Positions 10,388 through 22,383 are shown, counted from the first letter of the stretch. The stretch: 64,000 bases of DNA from Cryptomeria japonica (GCF_030272615.1 NC_081408.1:400545889-400609888), one strand, 5' to 3'. The notes: a model not told the origin generated them from the letters alone. Numbers and translations: made by a program.

Positions 10388-11830
10388 ATGGCTCCAAAGA
10401 GAAATACTGCAACTGAACCAACCGCAAAAAAGAATCCACAATAAGGAGAGAATTCAAAACTCAAAAGAAAGAAAGTTACCACCTCAAAATCTACAGAAAC
10501 CCAACAACCCATGCAAATTGTGCAGCCTGTAGAGAACTCACTTGTGCTAGCTATAACTGCAAAAACCCTAGACCGATAAGTTTTAGAGCAATTGGCAAAA
10601 ATTGAAAGTAAGAAGAAAGAAGTTAGGAGTTTACACCAGGACCTACTTGAAATTTTCAAGGGCTCCACCATGCAAGACTCCTTCAAGAGGGTCTTTAATG
10701 ATAAATATAATAAATGTGGAGATGTTATAACTAAGGAGAGGGGATGGGATATTTTATATTTCTTTTATGGCAACAGGGACAAATACATACCTGTGTCGAA
10801 CCCTTGGACTCTAGACCTTGGCAAACTGGTGGTGCTGAATGTTTTTGTTGAACCTGAATTGATCAGATTTTTGTCAAGAATATATCATCTTAAGTCCATA
10901 ACCATCAGCACTATAGAAGGAAAGATTATGTTGGACATCAAAAAAGAGGCTATAGTATCTTGTTATGACCTAAATAGAGAAGCATTGAGGGAAATCAGCC
11001 TGCCCAAATTTGAAGATGAATACCATAGACAAAAGTTGATTCTTAGGAGGGATGAAGTCCCCAAATATAGGAAGAAGATGTACCAAGGCCTGATAAATTA
11101 TGTGCTACAATTAGAGCAGGAGCCTTTTGACCCGATTACCTTTAAGCACAATTTTGTTAGAACTTATCGTGCATTGTGTCATATTTTTTTAGTTGATGCA
11201 AAAAAGACAAAAATGTTTGTGACTTTAATGTCGATGACAATGAGAATCCAACATTCTCATGCAAATGAGTTATATAATTTTTCCACTTATCTTCAAGACC
11301 AGTTATATGAAGGGTTGATGAGGGTAAAAGATAACCAAATAGTGGTGATTTTTAAGCATTATTCCCTTTTGTGTCACATAATCTTGTTCCAGAATAGAGC
11401 AACATGGAGCCCAAGTCTTGAGATTTTCATGTCTGATTCTAAAGGTGAGAGGTGGCCAGTTCAAAGATGGACTCGGATTTGGGTTAAAGGATCCTAGAGG
11501 TTAGATTATGCTATTTTCTTTGATCATTTTGTTATGAAAGTTTTGAGATGGTGTGGTCTACAATGGCCAAGGTTGCAAGAAACCATTTAGAGGGCCTTAA
11601 GAGCTATGGAGAAATGGCCAACAGAACCTGGTAATTACTAGAGAATTCCTTCTCCCAAACTTTTGGTGACTTCTTCTTTTTTGTTGATTATTCAATAATG
11701 GGAACATATGGGTGTCCCCAAGCACCACATCAGCTACCAGTTATTGTTCCTTCAAGGTTGGCTTTCATGGAATTTTGTGGCAATTGATTTGGATGGAGAA
11801 GAAATCGATAGAGCCAAAAAGAAAGGGAAC
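10388..11830 (+). pseudogene. Long decayed ORF of unknown family, N-terminal part
   Basis: The ATG at 10388 sits in good plant context (AACAATGGC) and opens MAPKRNTATEPTAKK. The same frame runs to about 11830, interrupted by stops at 10442, 10577, 11495 and a few more, with a 290-codon open core (10592-11494). The core contains KERGWDILYFFYGNRDKY, DLNREALREISLPKF, FKHNFVRTYRALCHIF and WSPSLEIFMSDSKGERW. It has no zinc knuckle, DSG, YxDD or DDE motif, and I do not recognise the family. A lysine-rich start, a mixed alpha/beta core and its place inside a repeat suggest an accessory ORF of a transposable element or a captured gene. Confidence 0.6.
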
Positions 11831-12721
11831 TTATCTCTCAAGATATATCCATTACAATGATTTTGTTGTAGGATGTGAATCCTTGGAGAAAGTTCAAAAC
11901 TTTCTGAGGGAGAACTACCACTTGCAAAGTGGGAAGATGAGGGATTATGATCCAGAAGGATACATGACCCACTTAAGGGTGAACAAAATGACAAGAAAAG
12001 AGGTTCACCATGAACCCTTTGAATTTGAGGACCTAGCAAGGAATTGTACCTCTAAGCAAGCATTAAACAACAGGAGAAAATGGAATATTTTGGAGAATGT
12101 TGAAAGGGAGAAAAGAAGAGAGATCTTGGGTTTATTGGTTTTGTTTGAATGTGAAAAATGAAACATTGACAATGCAACTAAAGTTGAAAAATATTGAAAA
12201 ATTATATACTTAGTCCCAAGGAGAACCATCAAGGTCTATAGAGGAGACACCCTCATACCAACCACCAAAGCCCATGGTGGTTGAAGGAAAAGGAAAACAA
12301 ATAATGGGCCAACAGCAACATGACATTTAGCATAATCCCCAAATAAATCAACTCCTTGGGAGGATTAGGACAAAACAAATTGACATTGTAAAAATTTAGG
12401 ATGATGAAAAGGGGATGGATCATCCTCCCTTTTCCCCTACTCGTGACATGTTCCATGATGAAGAACATGCAGGAGAGCCCATAGATGCTAACAGGGCTAT
12501 CATACCAAAAGTGATCCCACTTGAGGAGGTGGATGATGAAAGAATGATTACTTATCTAGAATTCATTTCTGATGATGATTTTGTTAAGAAACCTGAATTC
12601 AAAAAAAATCGTCTTCAAACAAAATTGAAAGATTTGTCTGAGGAAGAGGTAGCAAATTTTGACCCTGAGAGCATTAATGTAACTCTTGATGAGGCCAGAA
12701 GATTGGTCAAGGAGACTAATA
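11831..12721 (+). pseudogene. Long decayed ORF of unknown family, middle part
   Basis: A frameshift near 11830 moves the reading frame, which then continues KGTYLSRYIHYNDFVVG, ENYHLQSGKMRDYDPEGY and a basic stretch ending near 12160. It shifts again into a linker (PSYQPPKPMVVEGKGKQ) and an acidic segment (MDHPPFSPTRDMFHDEEHA to DEARRLVKET) from 12415 to 12721. At 12721 it is cut by a solo LTR. Removing that LTR with one copy of TAATA keeps the frame open into 14171. Function unknown. Confidence 0.55.
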
Positions 12722-14165
12722 ACTCAATGATGAACAGTTAGTACCAAACTGGTACTGAGAGGGGGGGGTGAATCAGTACAGACACAAAAACTTTTCCTGA
12801 ACCGATTTGACTGCAAACAGTGCACTTGATAGACAAACACTAATACCAATCTAAACCAGATTACTACTGGTTAAACATAATGAGACTGTGAAAGACATAA
12901 ACCGGCAACACTTAGCTTTCCATACAATCTACTCCCTCATATCCACTTCATCCTAATGCATAAACAGATAATCTATCATCAGAGATACAATAGTTTACTA
13001 GAACAACATGACTCACCACTACACAGGAAATAACAAAACAAAGAGGCGTCACACATGACACACATATTTTTCACGTGAAAACCCAACTGGGAAAAACCAC
13101 AATGGGGATGAGTACCCACAAGCTATTTTTGAACTCTTTAGAAGTCCGCTATGTTAGGAGCCTAGTCCAGTTAAAGACTGTTACAACAAGTTCTATTAGG
13201 AACCGATCCTGTTAGGGATCACCTAGTTAAGGGATGGCTAGAATACCCAGTTAAGGGTTAAAACCTGTTAAAGGTTACCTTGTTAGAGGATTTTATGAGC
13301 TCAATGGCTTTGAGTCACCATGTTAAAGGATTTATAGCAAGCTAGTTAAAGCTACCCTGTTAAGGGATTTTCCAACTGTTGAAGTGATTAGAGATCAACA
13401 GGTATTACAATGATCTGGTAATAGCACTCAATGCCAATGCAGATCCGTTTTAGTTCCGTCCTTCTGTACACACACTTTCTAGGTATCAATTCTCTTATTT
13501 GGTCTGGCAAGAAACACGTATCTCTGCACTTAGATACACACACAACATTTGCCAACAACCTCAACATGAAACACAACATTGACCTTATAGGAAACAGATA
13601 GGTCGGTAGCATAAGCCCTAAACCCTAAACATTTAGGTTGATCAATTCATTCGGTTCAATCCTGACCATTGAACACTTTGCATTTGAATACAACGGTCTT
13701 GAACATATCTCAAAACATTCTCCATCATTCATTCTCCACCGCTTCATGGAGGTGATAACCCATCATGCATTCTCCACCATTTACAGAGACTATGCACATT
13801 CCTGAGGTAGATAGGATCAATCCCCTTCATGCAAGATTATTCACGCGCATGAGGCAGATGTGGCAACATGATCTGATCTTCATTATAATGCTAACTCATC
13901 ACACAATGCCATCGGTTGAATCATACAGGCTCAAAACACTTCAACCGAAAACCTTGAGGCTGGGACTACCAACCGGTAGTCATACCATATTAAACCTTGA
14001 TAGAAAACATTCCATATACTAGTTCACTTGGACAAACATACTGCTTCACCTTTTTCACATATACCGGTTCACAACATTATACCGGTTCACTCTTCAGCAT
14101 ATTACCGGTTCACTCTTCAGCATATTACCGGTTCACTCTTCAGCATATTGACATCAATGACAACA
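12722..14165 (-). mobile_element. Copia-type solo LTR inside the unknown ORF
   Basis: On the minus strand it starts TGTTGTCATTGATGTC and near its end has CTGATTCACCCCCCCC followed by CTCTCAGTACC, the C-rich block seen near the 3' end of the other copia LTRs here. It also shares the block GGGAAAAACCACAATGGGG (plus strand, about 13090). TAATA flanks it at 12717-12721 and 14166-14170. With those bounds the minus 3' end is TTGAGT rather than CA, so the last dozen bases may be extra sequence. No internal region is present. Confidence 0.7.
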
Positions 14166-14170
14166 TAATA

Positions 14171-15477
14171 TCACCATGTCAACATACTCTACACATATGC
14201 CAATAGAGATTGACATGCTATTGGTCCCAAATTTGGACTTGAAAGAGATTTTTATTCTTGACCAAGTAATAAAGCAAGAGGATATTGCCTTTCTAAGAGA
14301 ATCTAGCACTGAAAAGGGTATTAAAGGGTCAGGTTTCAATCCAAGCATTAAGGCACTGGTGCAGTGGTAAAATAGCCTTAGAACCAATAAGCCAATATTA
14401 CTGATAGGGTAGAATATTAGGTAAAGGGTTTAATGATAAGGACATTGAAAGACACCTCTTCTTTGGAAGAAGCAATAGTTACGACCCACTCAACTCTCTT
14501 TGCGCTAGCTACTTTAGAAGAAGAAGAAGAAGAAGAAGAAGAAGAAGAAGAAGAAAGAGGTATGAAGCAATGAAAAGGAGACTTGTTGTCTTAAATGTAT
14601 CCTTTAATGAACATGGAAAACATCAAGTTGAATAAGGAAATAGCAAAGAAAGAATCAGAAACCTCTTCTTCCACCTTGTTGATTGAGCACCAGCCGCCTC
14701 CTCCTCAAACTCAAAGGGATCAAACAGAATTGGTTACCCATGATGAGACTTCTCCCATCTCCATCTATGAAATTGAGAAGCTCAAAGATGAGAATAGGGT
14801 TTTAGGGCAAATGATTAAGAGGAGGGAGAGGTTGTTGTATGAGGTAGAAGTTAAAGTGAGAAAAATCTTTGAATGTGATGGCAGGAACGATTTTTCATTT
14901 GTTGCAAATAGTTTTAAATAAATTGGATGATGTGCATAATACATATCAAACATTGTTCCAAGTCTTGAAGCAATGTATATAATTTATTGCATTCTTGAAG
15001 TCATTAAGCAATAAGTAGCAACCACAAGTTGTAGTTTTGAGAGAATTATTCATGATTGTCAAAAACCTCTCGAAGATGTCAAATACTTTGACCAAAGAAC
15101 TGCAATATATCAAGGGAAAAAATTTGGTTGTGAAAGAAAAGGTGGATTCATTATAAACACTCCAACACTGGATTATTCTAGAGATTTTGGATGAAAATAA
15201 AGAAATAAAGAGCTTCGATGTGTGGAAGAGAGATTTTGACAAAACAATACAAGATGCCATAAATAAAATTGATGAAGAAAACTAGCTCCAGGTGTCCACA
15301 TACCATCTTGTGATTGACAAGATTATTGAGACTGGTGCCTTATATGGAAAATTCATAGCAGAAGTGAAGAATGTAGTAGATAATATGTGCAGGGAGGCCC
15401 CAAGAAGGATTCAATAAATCCAAAATTTCTAATGGCCAACTAATTATCAGATTCCACAATGACATCAGGAGCATTGT
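14171..15477 (+). pseudogene. Long decayed ORF of unknown family, C-terminal part
   Basis: The frame resumes with MSTYSTHMPIEIDMLLVPNL and EIFILDQVIKQEDIAFL (to 14370), then after a frameshift near 14430 runs MIRTLKDTSSLEEAIVTTH, a Glu run, and a proline-containing linker (IEHQPPPPQTQRDQTEL). The coil-like segment IEKLKDENRVLGQMIKRR is at about 14774-14830. Later frames to 15477 are lysine- and glutamate-rich with several stops. The charged helical tail suggests a protein-protein contact region. It stops at the ACACT target site of the gypsy element at 15483. Any continuation at 40394 is not clear. Confidence 0.55.
14518..14556 (+). repeat. (GAA)n microsatellite encoding poly-Glu
   Basis: About twelve GAA/AGA triplets in a row lie in the frame of the unknown ORF and would encode a run of glutamates. 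Confidence 0.85.
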
Positions 15478-15482
15478 ACACT

Positions 15483-15950
15483 TGTTGGTTGAAAATTTTG
15501 TAAACTGGGGAAGTTGACAAAATTGTGGTTTCAACCATAGTACGTGAGATTAAATATTTCCTAATTATAAGGGAAGGCTCCCCATTTTTCTTAATACTCT
15601 CCTCTTCTTAGAACAAAACTCTAACTATGAATCTTAATTTAAAATTGGGTGGTACATCATCTTATTCTCTTTTTCAGAATAGATGTTATTCTTTCTCTTT
15701 TTTCAGAAAAGAAGTTATAATTAGAGTAGTAATGATTAAGATAACTTCAAAGTTGTTATGGAATAACTCAAAATATACTAATGGGAAATACAAATAACAA
15801 GAACCAAGCTTTTCATGAAACCACAAAGTCTTTCATTGCTTCCTCAGGATGAGAAAATAGTACTTAAGCACAAAATCTTCAAAACACTACAATCCTATCA
15901 CCCTTTGACAAATAACTTTTGTAACACAAAATGACTTTCCAAGATAACAA
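15483..15950 (-). mobile_element. 3' LTR of the gag-only gypsy, outer part
   Basis: This 468 bp matches 38601-39068 closely (shared blocks such as GTACGTGAGATTAAATAT and GGTGGTACATCATCTTATTC). It is separated from the rest of the LTR (27133-28471) by the TIR element at 15951-27132. Confidence 0.88.
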
Positions 15951-16066
15951 GGGGTAAAAGTACAAAGTTGTGCTACACTTTTATAAAGTAAATGGCTAAT
16001 GTTGATTCAAATTTTTAAATTGAATCAATAGAAAATGAAATATATGTTTTGAATTTTGAAATCATG

Positions 16067-17254
16067 TGTAGTGTCCTAAATTTGATCCCCTTTGCAATTT
16101 TGACCGCATTGGGCCCCTACCTTAGCGTTTGCACCTCTTGGCCTGATTGGGACCTGATTATGCTCATGCCCCTCATGTAGTGCATCATTTTTTACTTTTT
16201 CCATGCATTTTGCACCTTGTCCTAACCCCAAAATAATGTAGGACCATGTGTGGCACCTTGGTCTTCACTAGGACCATGGCACCATGCCATGGTCCTCCTC
16301 ATTTTGAGACCCTCAAAAACCCAATTTAGCATTTTAAATTTGAGTAGTATTCCTATCTTTGTGTCATCTCATGTCGGAAAATAAATTAGTTTTCCCGATG
16401 GGCAAGTATAAAAGGAGGTTTTCCCCTCTCATTTGAACATCACATTACATCATCTGGAAATAACATACACACACATAAAATCAAGCACACTTGACATCAA
16501 GCAATTAAGAATTCAAGAGTGATTGAGCAACAATCAGTCTTCCTTCAAGCCTTGGAGCAGTAATAAAGTCAAGATTCAAGCATTGAAGTAGATATTTTTA
16601 TCTTATTTTGTTGAAGACTTCATGAAACCCTGATTTTGTGTGGAGACAAACAAATCTTCAGGAGGTATATAAATTGCTTTTCAGTCATTATTCAGCATCT
16701 CCCTCAAAAGGAGAATCTTCCATTACAATAATTTTGATTATCTTTATCTCAATTTCATGGTTAATTCTAAAACCGGGGTTTGACTTAGGCAAGCCCCTAT
16801 TCCCAACCTATTTCCCTTTCTTTTTGTTTGTAGGAAGCAGGTACAGAGTTGTGATCTTTAGAATCAACATTATTTGCAAAGATGAATCAATTCCCCTTCG
16901 GTGTGCAAAAAGTTTGGAGGACCATGGTGACAGGCACCACAATCCTGACATTTTTGGTGTTGTTTTAGGGAATAGATCCAAGTCTGTGAATATTTCTCAG
17001 ATCCAGGTGCACAACTCAATCCTGCATCTATAGCTCATTGTTTTCATGTTTTTACCTTCATTTCCAACACTTTATCTAAATTAAATAATTCAATTTACAA
17101 AAGAGGGATCCCCAATCAATATTCAATCTTAATCTTTGTTGGTTTTTGACTGAATCTATACGATTCCCCTCTTTTGAATGTAATGGTCAACCCAAGCAAA
17201 AATTAGTGGTTTTCATCTCACTTTGGGTGGAAACCCTAATTTTTCACCATTATA
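16067..17254 (+). mobile_element. 5' LTR of the Tat-like element
   Basis: TG...TA ends (the final CA is mutated to TA) and near-full-length match to 25075-26272. A TATA box is at 16407. Short open frames inside the LTR recur in both copies only because the LTRs are duplicates. Confidence 0.9.
16407..16414 (+). promoter_or_regulatory. TATA box of the 5' LTR
   Basis: TATAAAAG in the context GGCAAGTATAAAAGGAGG, about 340 bases into the LTR, conserved at 25416-25423 in the other LTR. It is the likely start of the U3/R transcript. Confidence 0.7.
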
Positions 17255-17257
17255 TTT

Positions 17258-17275
17258 TGGTGAACCCGACTCCTT
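17258..17275 (+). promoter_or_regulatory. Primer binding site of the Tat-like element
   Basis: TGGTGAACCCGACTCCTT starts three bases after the LTR end. The TGG start and spacing fit a tRNA 3' end. I do not assign the tRNA. Confidence 0.6.
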
Positions 17276-17379
17276 ACACCCTTAGAAACTGATTTATGTT
17301 CTCAAATCTGACTGTTTATGCAATTTAAAATTTAATTTTTTATTTACAAGTTTGATTTCCTTGCAAATTTTTAAAATTT

Positions 17380-17960
17380 AGAGGTTAATTTCACTAAAAC
17401 CCTAATTTTTGAATTTAAAATTGAGCTTGTGAATTGCTTAATTTAGATTAATTATTTCAGATCGAAGTGTTTTTCAATTTCAAAATTCAAATTTTCACCT
17501 ACAAGTCAAATTTCAAATTTAAATTTTAAAATTAAATGGTTAATTTCAAAAACCTTAAATTTTAAAACTTTTAAAATTGAGATTGTGGGTTGTTTAAATT
17601 TTGAATTTATCATTTTAGAGATAATTCAAATTCAAAATTGCAATCTTAGATCAAATTTTAAATTTAAATTTTAAAATTAAGTGGATAATTTCAAGAACCC
17701 TAATTTTCAAATTTAAATTAGCCTTGTGGGCTGCCCAATTTTGAATTAATCATTGCAATTTCAACCTTAGATCTAATATTAAATTTTAATTTTAAAATTA
17801 AGAGGTTCTTTTCACAAGGCCCTAATTTTTTAAATTTAAATTTCCTAGTGGGTAATTTAAATTTTAAAATTAAGTGGTTATTTTCACAAAGCCCTAAATT
17901 TTAAATTTAAATTTTCTAGTGGGTTGCATAATTTTTCACAATTATTCATTTTTTAAAAAT
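17380..17960 (+). repeat. AT-rich degenerate tandem repeat in the leader
   Basis: A phrase like AATTTAAATTTTAAAATTAA then GTGGTTAATTTCA and CCCTAATTTT recurs five to six times with spacing of roughly 60-130 bases. It lies between the primer site and the gag start and has no coding frame. Confidence 0.6.
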
Positions 17961-18084
17961 CAAAAATCAATTTGCTTATTTAATTGAATGATCATTTTTT
18001 CTAAAATTTTGCATTATTCAATTATTTTGCAAATTTTTAATTTCACATTTCCAAATTCAAAATTCAATTTCTCTCCCTTAGTGC

Positions 18085-19463
18085 ATGAGTTTTACTACTA
18101 TTAGTCCAACCTATAATATCCTCGTGAGAACAAGTTGTAGAATTAAGGCTTCCCAAGGTTTAATTATTGAGGAGATGGAGCCTAATTTGGATAACTTATT
18201 CCATGAGGATGTTGGTGGTTCTTCCAATCCTACAAATGATATCATTTATCCTAATTCTTTACATAATTCTCATGATGTGGATGAATCACTAACTAGGGTT
18301 TCCATTAACGAATTAGCAAAGATTGACAATCAATTTGAAAATCTTCAACAATGGATGAGTCAACAATACCTAGAAAGCGAATCCCTACCATTGATTGAAG
18401 GATTAAAAAGAATGGTTCAAAGTAATTTGTTGATACTAATATCATGTCTATGAAGAGTTGTGTTGAAGTCCTTGGTTATACACAACCTCCTAGTCAAGAT
18501 AGCCAATTTATTCCTATGACTATACCTATGGCTAGTGTTCCCACTTTTATATCTAATATCATGACCACTTCCACACAAAATGTCATGCCTACACATGTTA
18601 TTCAAGGGGGAAACTCTAATAATTAAAATTTGTTTACACCTCCTACTACAAGCCTTCCATTTGTTACCTAATCTTCTCCAATACCTACCTATAATAGTGT
18701 TCCACCTCCTTATTCTCAACCCCCACCTTGATATAATAGTATCCCTTCTTATTCTCAACCCATGCCTTCATATAACAATGTCCCTCCTTATTCTCAACCA
18801 CTCGCTTCATACAACAATGTTACTCATCCTTCTCAATCCAACATGTCCAATTTCAATCCATCCACCAAAGCTACCATCAATAACCTAGCCCAAACAATGT
18901 TTTCCTTGCAACAACAAATAGCTTCCATTAATCAGTTTTAGTATAATGTGCTCACATTTGATGTAGCGAGCCCATTATCAAATGACATTGTTAGTGGTGT
19001 CCCTCCTAAGCATGTAGAAGTCCCTCAATTGGAGCTTTATAATGGAAAAGGTGACCCCTTGACTCATGTGAAAATATTTCAAACTTTGTGTAGTGACTCT
19101 ACTCATGATCAAAGACTTTTGGCTAAATTGTTTACCAGAACACTTAGAGATAAAGCTTTGCAATGGTATTGTTCTTTACCTTATTATTCTATTACTTTAT
19201 CTCACCAATTGTCTAATGCTTTCATTCAACAAATTCACAATAAAATTGGTCCTAAGATTACTTTGACTTATTTGATGCATTGTAAGCAAGGTGTTAAAGA
19301 AAAAGTGACTGATTTTATTGGTAGATATAAACATCTGTATTCTCAAATTGCTTTTCATGTGCCTGATCAAGATATTCAAAGAATTTTCATTTCTAATTTG
19401 CAAAAAGAAATTAGAGACAAACTTCTCTTATTGAGTTTACTTCCTTTAAGAATTTGTGCGTAG
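18085..19463 (+). pseudogene. gag: Tat-like gag: N-terminal region and capsid
   Basis: The frame opens at 18085 and carries an acidic N-terminus (MEPNLDNLFHEDVGG). A frame break near 18440 precedes a region of YSQP repeats (18690-18830), then the capsid domain from about 18948: VPQLELYNGKGDPLTHVKIF, LAKLFTRTLRDKALQWY, GVKEKVTDFIGRYKHLYSQI and DIQRIFISNLQKEIRD. These are the order and motifs of plant gypsy Gag (Tat/Ogre type). The frame stops at 19461, and sequence resembling the spacer follows to about 19680. Frame breaks and stops make it inactive. Confidence 0.88.
18690..18830 (+). repeat. In-frame YSQP repeat in the gag N-terminal region
   Basis: Three to four copies of a 36-39 base unit encode variants of PPYSQPxPSYNN(V/I). 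One copy carries a stop. The period keeps the frame, so the array expanded as coding sequence. Confidence 0.75.
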
Positions 19464-19679
19464 TACTTCACAATTATCACCTGAACATGAGTCAATTGGA
19501 ACAATCCTCTTCAATGGCTTCGAATGATAAAAGTGAAAGTGCTCAACAACTTTTGTGAAGTTCAAACCAAATATGGGATTCATCAAATTTAATGACAACA
19601 ACAGCAATCAAGTAACAAATCTCTACAACAACAAGTGTGCCTCCTTTGTCCAAATACTTTAGAAAAGAATTTTTTAGTA

Positions 19680-22380
19680 CCCTAAAAAAAATTCAAAAAT
19701 TTTTGAGGGTCCCTTTTAAATAAAGCAAGTTGTCCCTTGTTTATTTTTGAATGCCTCGTGCTTGGTGTGTTTTATTCTACACATGACCTTATGACCCGGT
19801 GACCCAATGCCTAAGGTGTTCATTTATGTATCCCTCATCATGAAACAACCGACCCCATGATCCTAGAAATATTTCTTAGTCGGTTACCCATTCACAAAGA
19901 AAGTATGGAGGCTTTGCATAAAGTTACTCGTGGCTTGACAGGGTGGGTAGACTCTTCCTGTCGAGGGCCAAGTGGATCTTTAGTGTGTTCTTGATCGAGT
20001 TACCCGCAAAGATATCCTACAGGTGATTCAATGGAATAAGGAGGAATGGGTTCACTCGGGACTTGATCAAGTTGACCTTGTATGTTCAGCGAGTCCCAAG
20101 TTATGTTCAGCATGGCATTTCTTATATGGGTTCAAAACTCGGTGAAAGGGTTTTCCTTATTTTACCGAGTCCCAAGTATCCCCACAGAGGATTAAAAATG
20201 GGCACAGAACTAGTTGAGGGTGTCTTATTCACCTCACTAAGTCCCGAGTAGGAGAAAGTGGATTCTCTTTCAGCAAATAAGGGATGGTCTAATGAGTCTG
20301 CTCGATGCATGGCAAAGTGCCTGGGACAACTCTACCTACTCCCAAGTAAAAGAAAGAGACATTGATAATATGAAAGTATTTGAAAAGGGTGTAAAAGAAA
20401 TGGCATGTGTCTGGATCAAATATCAAGAAATTTTCTATAGGTGGTTGTATATGTTGTCGGAACCTATGGATAGGATTGAAAGGGTTGGCATGAGGGAAGT
20501 TAAAATGCATGGAATAGAGAAGCACAACTTGTGTGATCAAGGGACAAAAAAATCATGAGAAAATCACTTATACAAGATTATTTCCAGAAGGGATGATTGA
20601 ATTAACGGTTGGAGAATTAATAAATGGCTTTTATTTTCCAAAGGCGCATAAAGAAGAAACAATGATTTGCATGTGTGATAATATGGAGATAGGCTATTTT
20701 TATAGCCTTTGAGGTCTCCTTTTTTTAAATATTAGCAATCAACACATTTTCTAGGTACAAAAACAAAAATGGATCTATGTGTTTATTTGAGAAAAGTTTT
20801 AGAGATGAAATATCCATATGCAAAGAACTATGAAGTCACGAGGTGCACAATCTGTGACATGGGTTGGAGAATGTTTTAGTGGGCTACTTTGTAACCGAAG
20901 GGATATCAAAAGCTTATAAGGTAGTTGAAGGGACATTGAAAGGTGGTTTCAAATGGAAAACACATTTTATGGGCTACCTATCTTCATCCCTTCATCATCA
21001 AATGACTAGGAGGAGGAGGGAATGGGAACAAGAGAGGTGAAGGCAATGGGTGAGTAGCTCAGGTGCTAAGGATATGAATTTCATCTTGAGTATGGAAGTT
21101 GTGTCCCTTGCTCTACTTACAATATTCATCTATAAGATTCACCTTCCACTTTGCAAGTGCTTCCCTCAATTCTGAGGATATTTATTTTGTAGAGTTGTAG
21201 AGCTCTTCCTCCAACTTGATGAGTGTCTCCGCCATATTTTGTCATGAAAGTCCTCCACATGCACAATGATGGCATGGCTAAAACAATTATGACTTCAGTA
21301 AAAATTTATTCTCCACTTCAGCATCTTCTTATATGCATGACCCATTTTGTCCTATGTTGAATGGGTAATGAATTTCCTTTCTTTGTATTTGGTCTGAAAT
21401 GTGTCAAAAGGAAAAGGAGCCACATGTAAGAAGCCTGAAGCTTCTTGCATCCCTTATTGTTATAAAAGGGATACCAAGGCTGTAAGCAAGGATTCTGAAA
21501 TTTTCGCATCTCTAGGCAGGTAGAGGTAGTTATTTGCTAATTTAGGGTTTCTGAGTAATCTTGCAGAGAAGGAAAACATTGCCCTCATGTTGTAAATATA
21601 AATTAGTAATGAAAGAATGATTTAATGTTGCAGATTTTGTCTCCTTATGTATTTTTTCTGAATTCATAAAAGCTAATGTATTAAGGATGTATTGGTTTAT
21701 CTTGATATCTTTCTATCACTGTGTGATTACGCTTATGGGTTTTCCTCAAGGAGGGGACTAAATTATGTATGCAAATCACAATGGGTTTAGGAATTATTTA
21801 CAGGATGAAAAAGAATAGATGAATGTAATGAACCAATGGAAATATATTAATGCTAGGCAGTAGCATAGTGAGGATTCCCTAATTTGAGTTATTTTACAAA
21901 TATGGGCTTGCTCTTTCATTTTGTAGGTTTGACTATGTTACCTTAGATGTGCATTGGACTGTATACTTTGTCTTAGAAATGTTTCAAGAGAATTCAATTA
22001 AGTAATCTCCTCTTCCTTTCTTTCTTTCTTTTAGGGTAGCAAAGGGTTGATTTCTGAGTGCATGTTGGGTATTCCCTTGTACCTTTTATGTGCATTGCAT
22101 AAGCAATTTTCTAAGTCAAATTTTAAAGATATTGGGATTAGGGATGCATGTAGAGTATATATTAAAAATCCCTCTTAAAATTGAGAAATGTCTACCATTC
22201 GTATACCTGCATAACAACAAATTTTAGAAGTTTACCATGCTTGTAGGTCCGAAATAGGAACACCCTCATGAGTCAGGTACAGCTCGAAGTGAAGAAGGCT
22301 ATGAAGGCCTTTTTATGTTGCATTTTCTTATCTTCAGTCTATTGATAGTGCAGGTTGTATACTCTAAGCTCTCAGTCCCA
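19680..22380. other. Unassigned 2.7 kb block splitting the Tat-like gag
   Basis: Capsid sequence ends shortly before 19680 and the nucleocapsid region resumes about 22384 (NPPT, stop, FTPLNESLHSIM). Nothing between shows retroelement motifs. It holds a short repeat (20090-20250) and short unrelated frames. The bases AGAAAA occur near both edges, but I cannot fix boundaries or ends. It may be an inserted element or a long non-coding spacer. Confidence 0.5.
20090..20250 (+). repeat. Two to three copies of a CGAGTCCCAAGT-led unit
   Basis: GAGTCCCAAGT recurs at about 20090 and 20164, with a diverged AAGTCCCGAGT near 20239. The spacing is about 75 bases. Confidence 0.5.
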
Positions 22381-22383
22381 CAA

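Noticed and set aside
13615-13630. Telomere-like CCCTAAACCCTAAAC
   Set aside because: Only two units, inside a solo LTR. No array.
16638-17033. 131-codon open frame, with a similar one at 25647-25967
   Set aside because: Both lie inside the LTR pair of the Tat-like element at equal positions and share only LTR homology. There is no protein motif.
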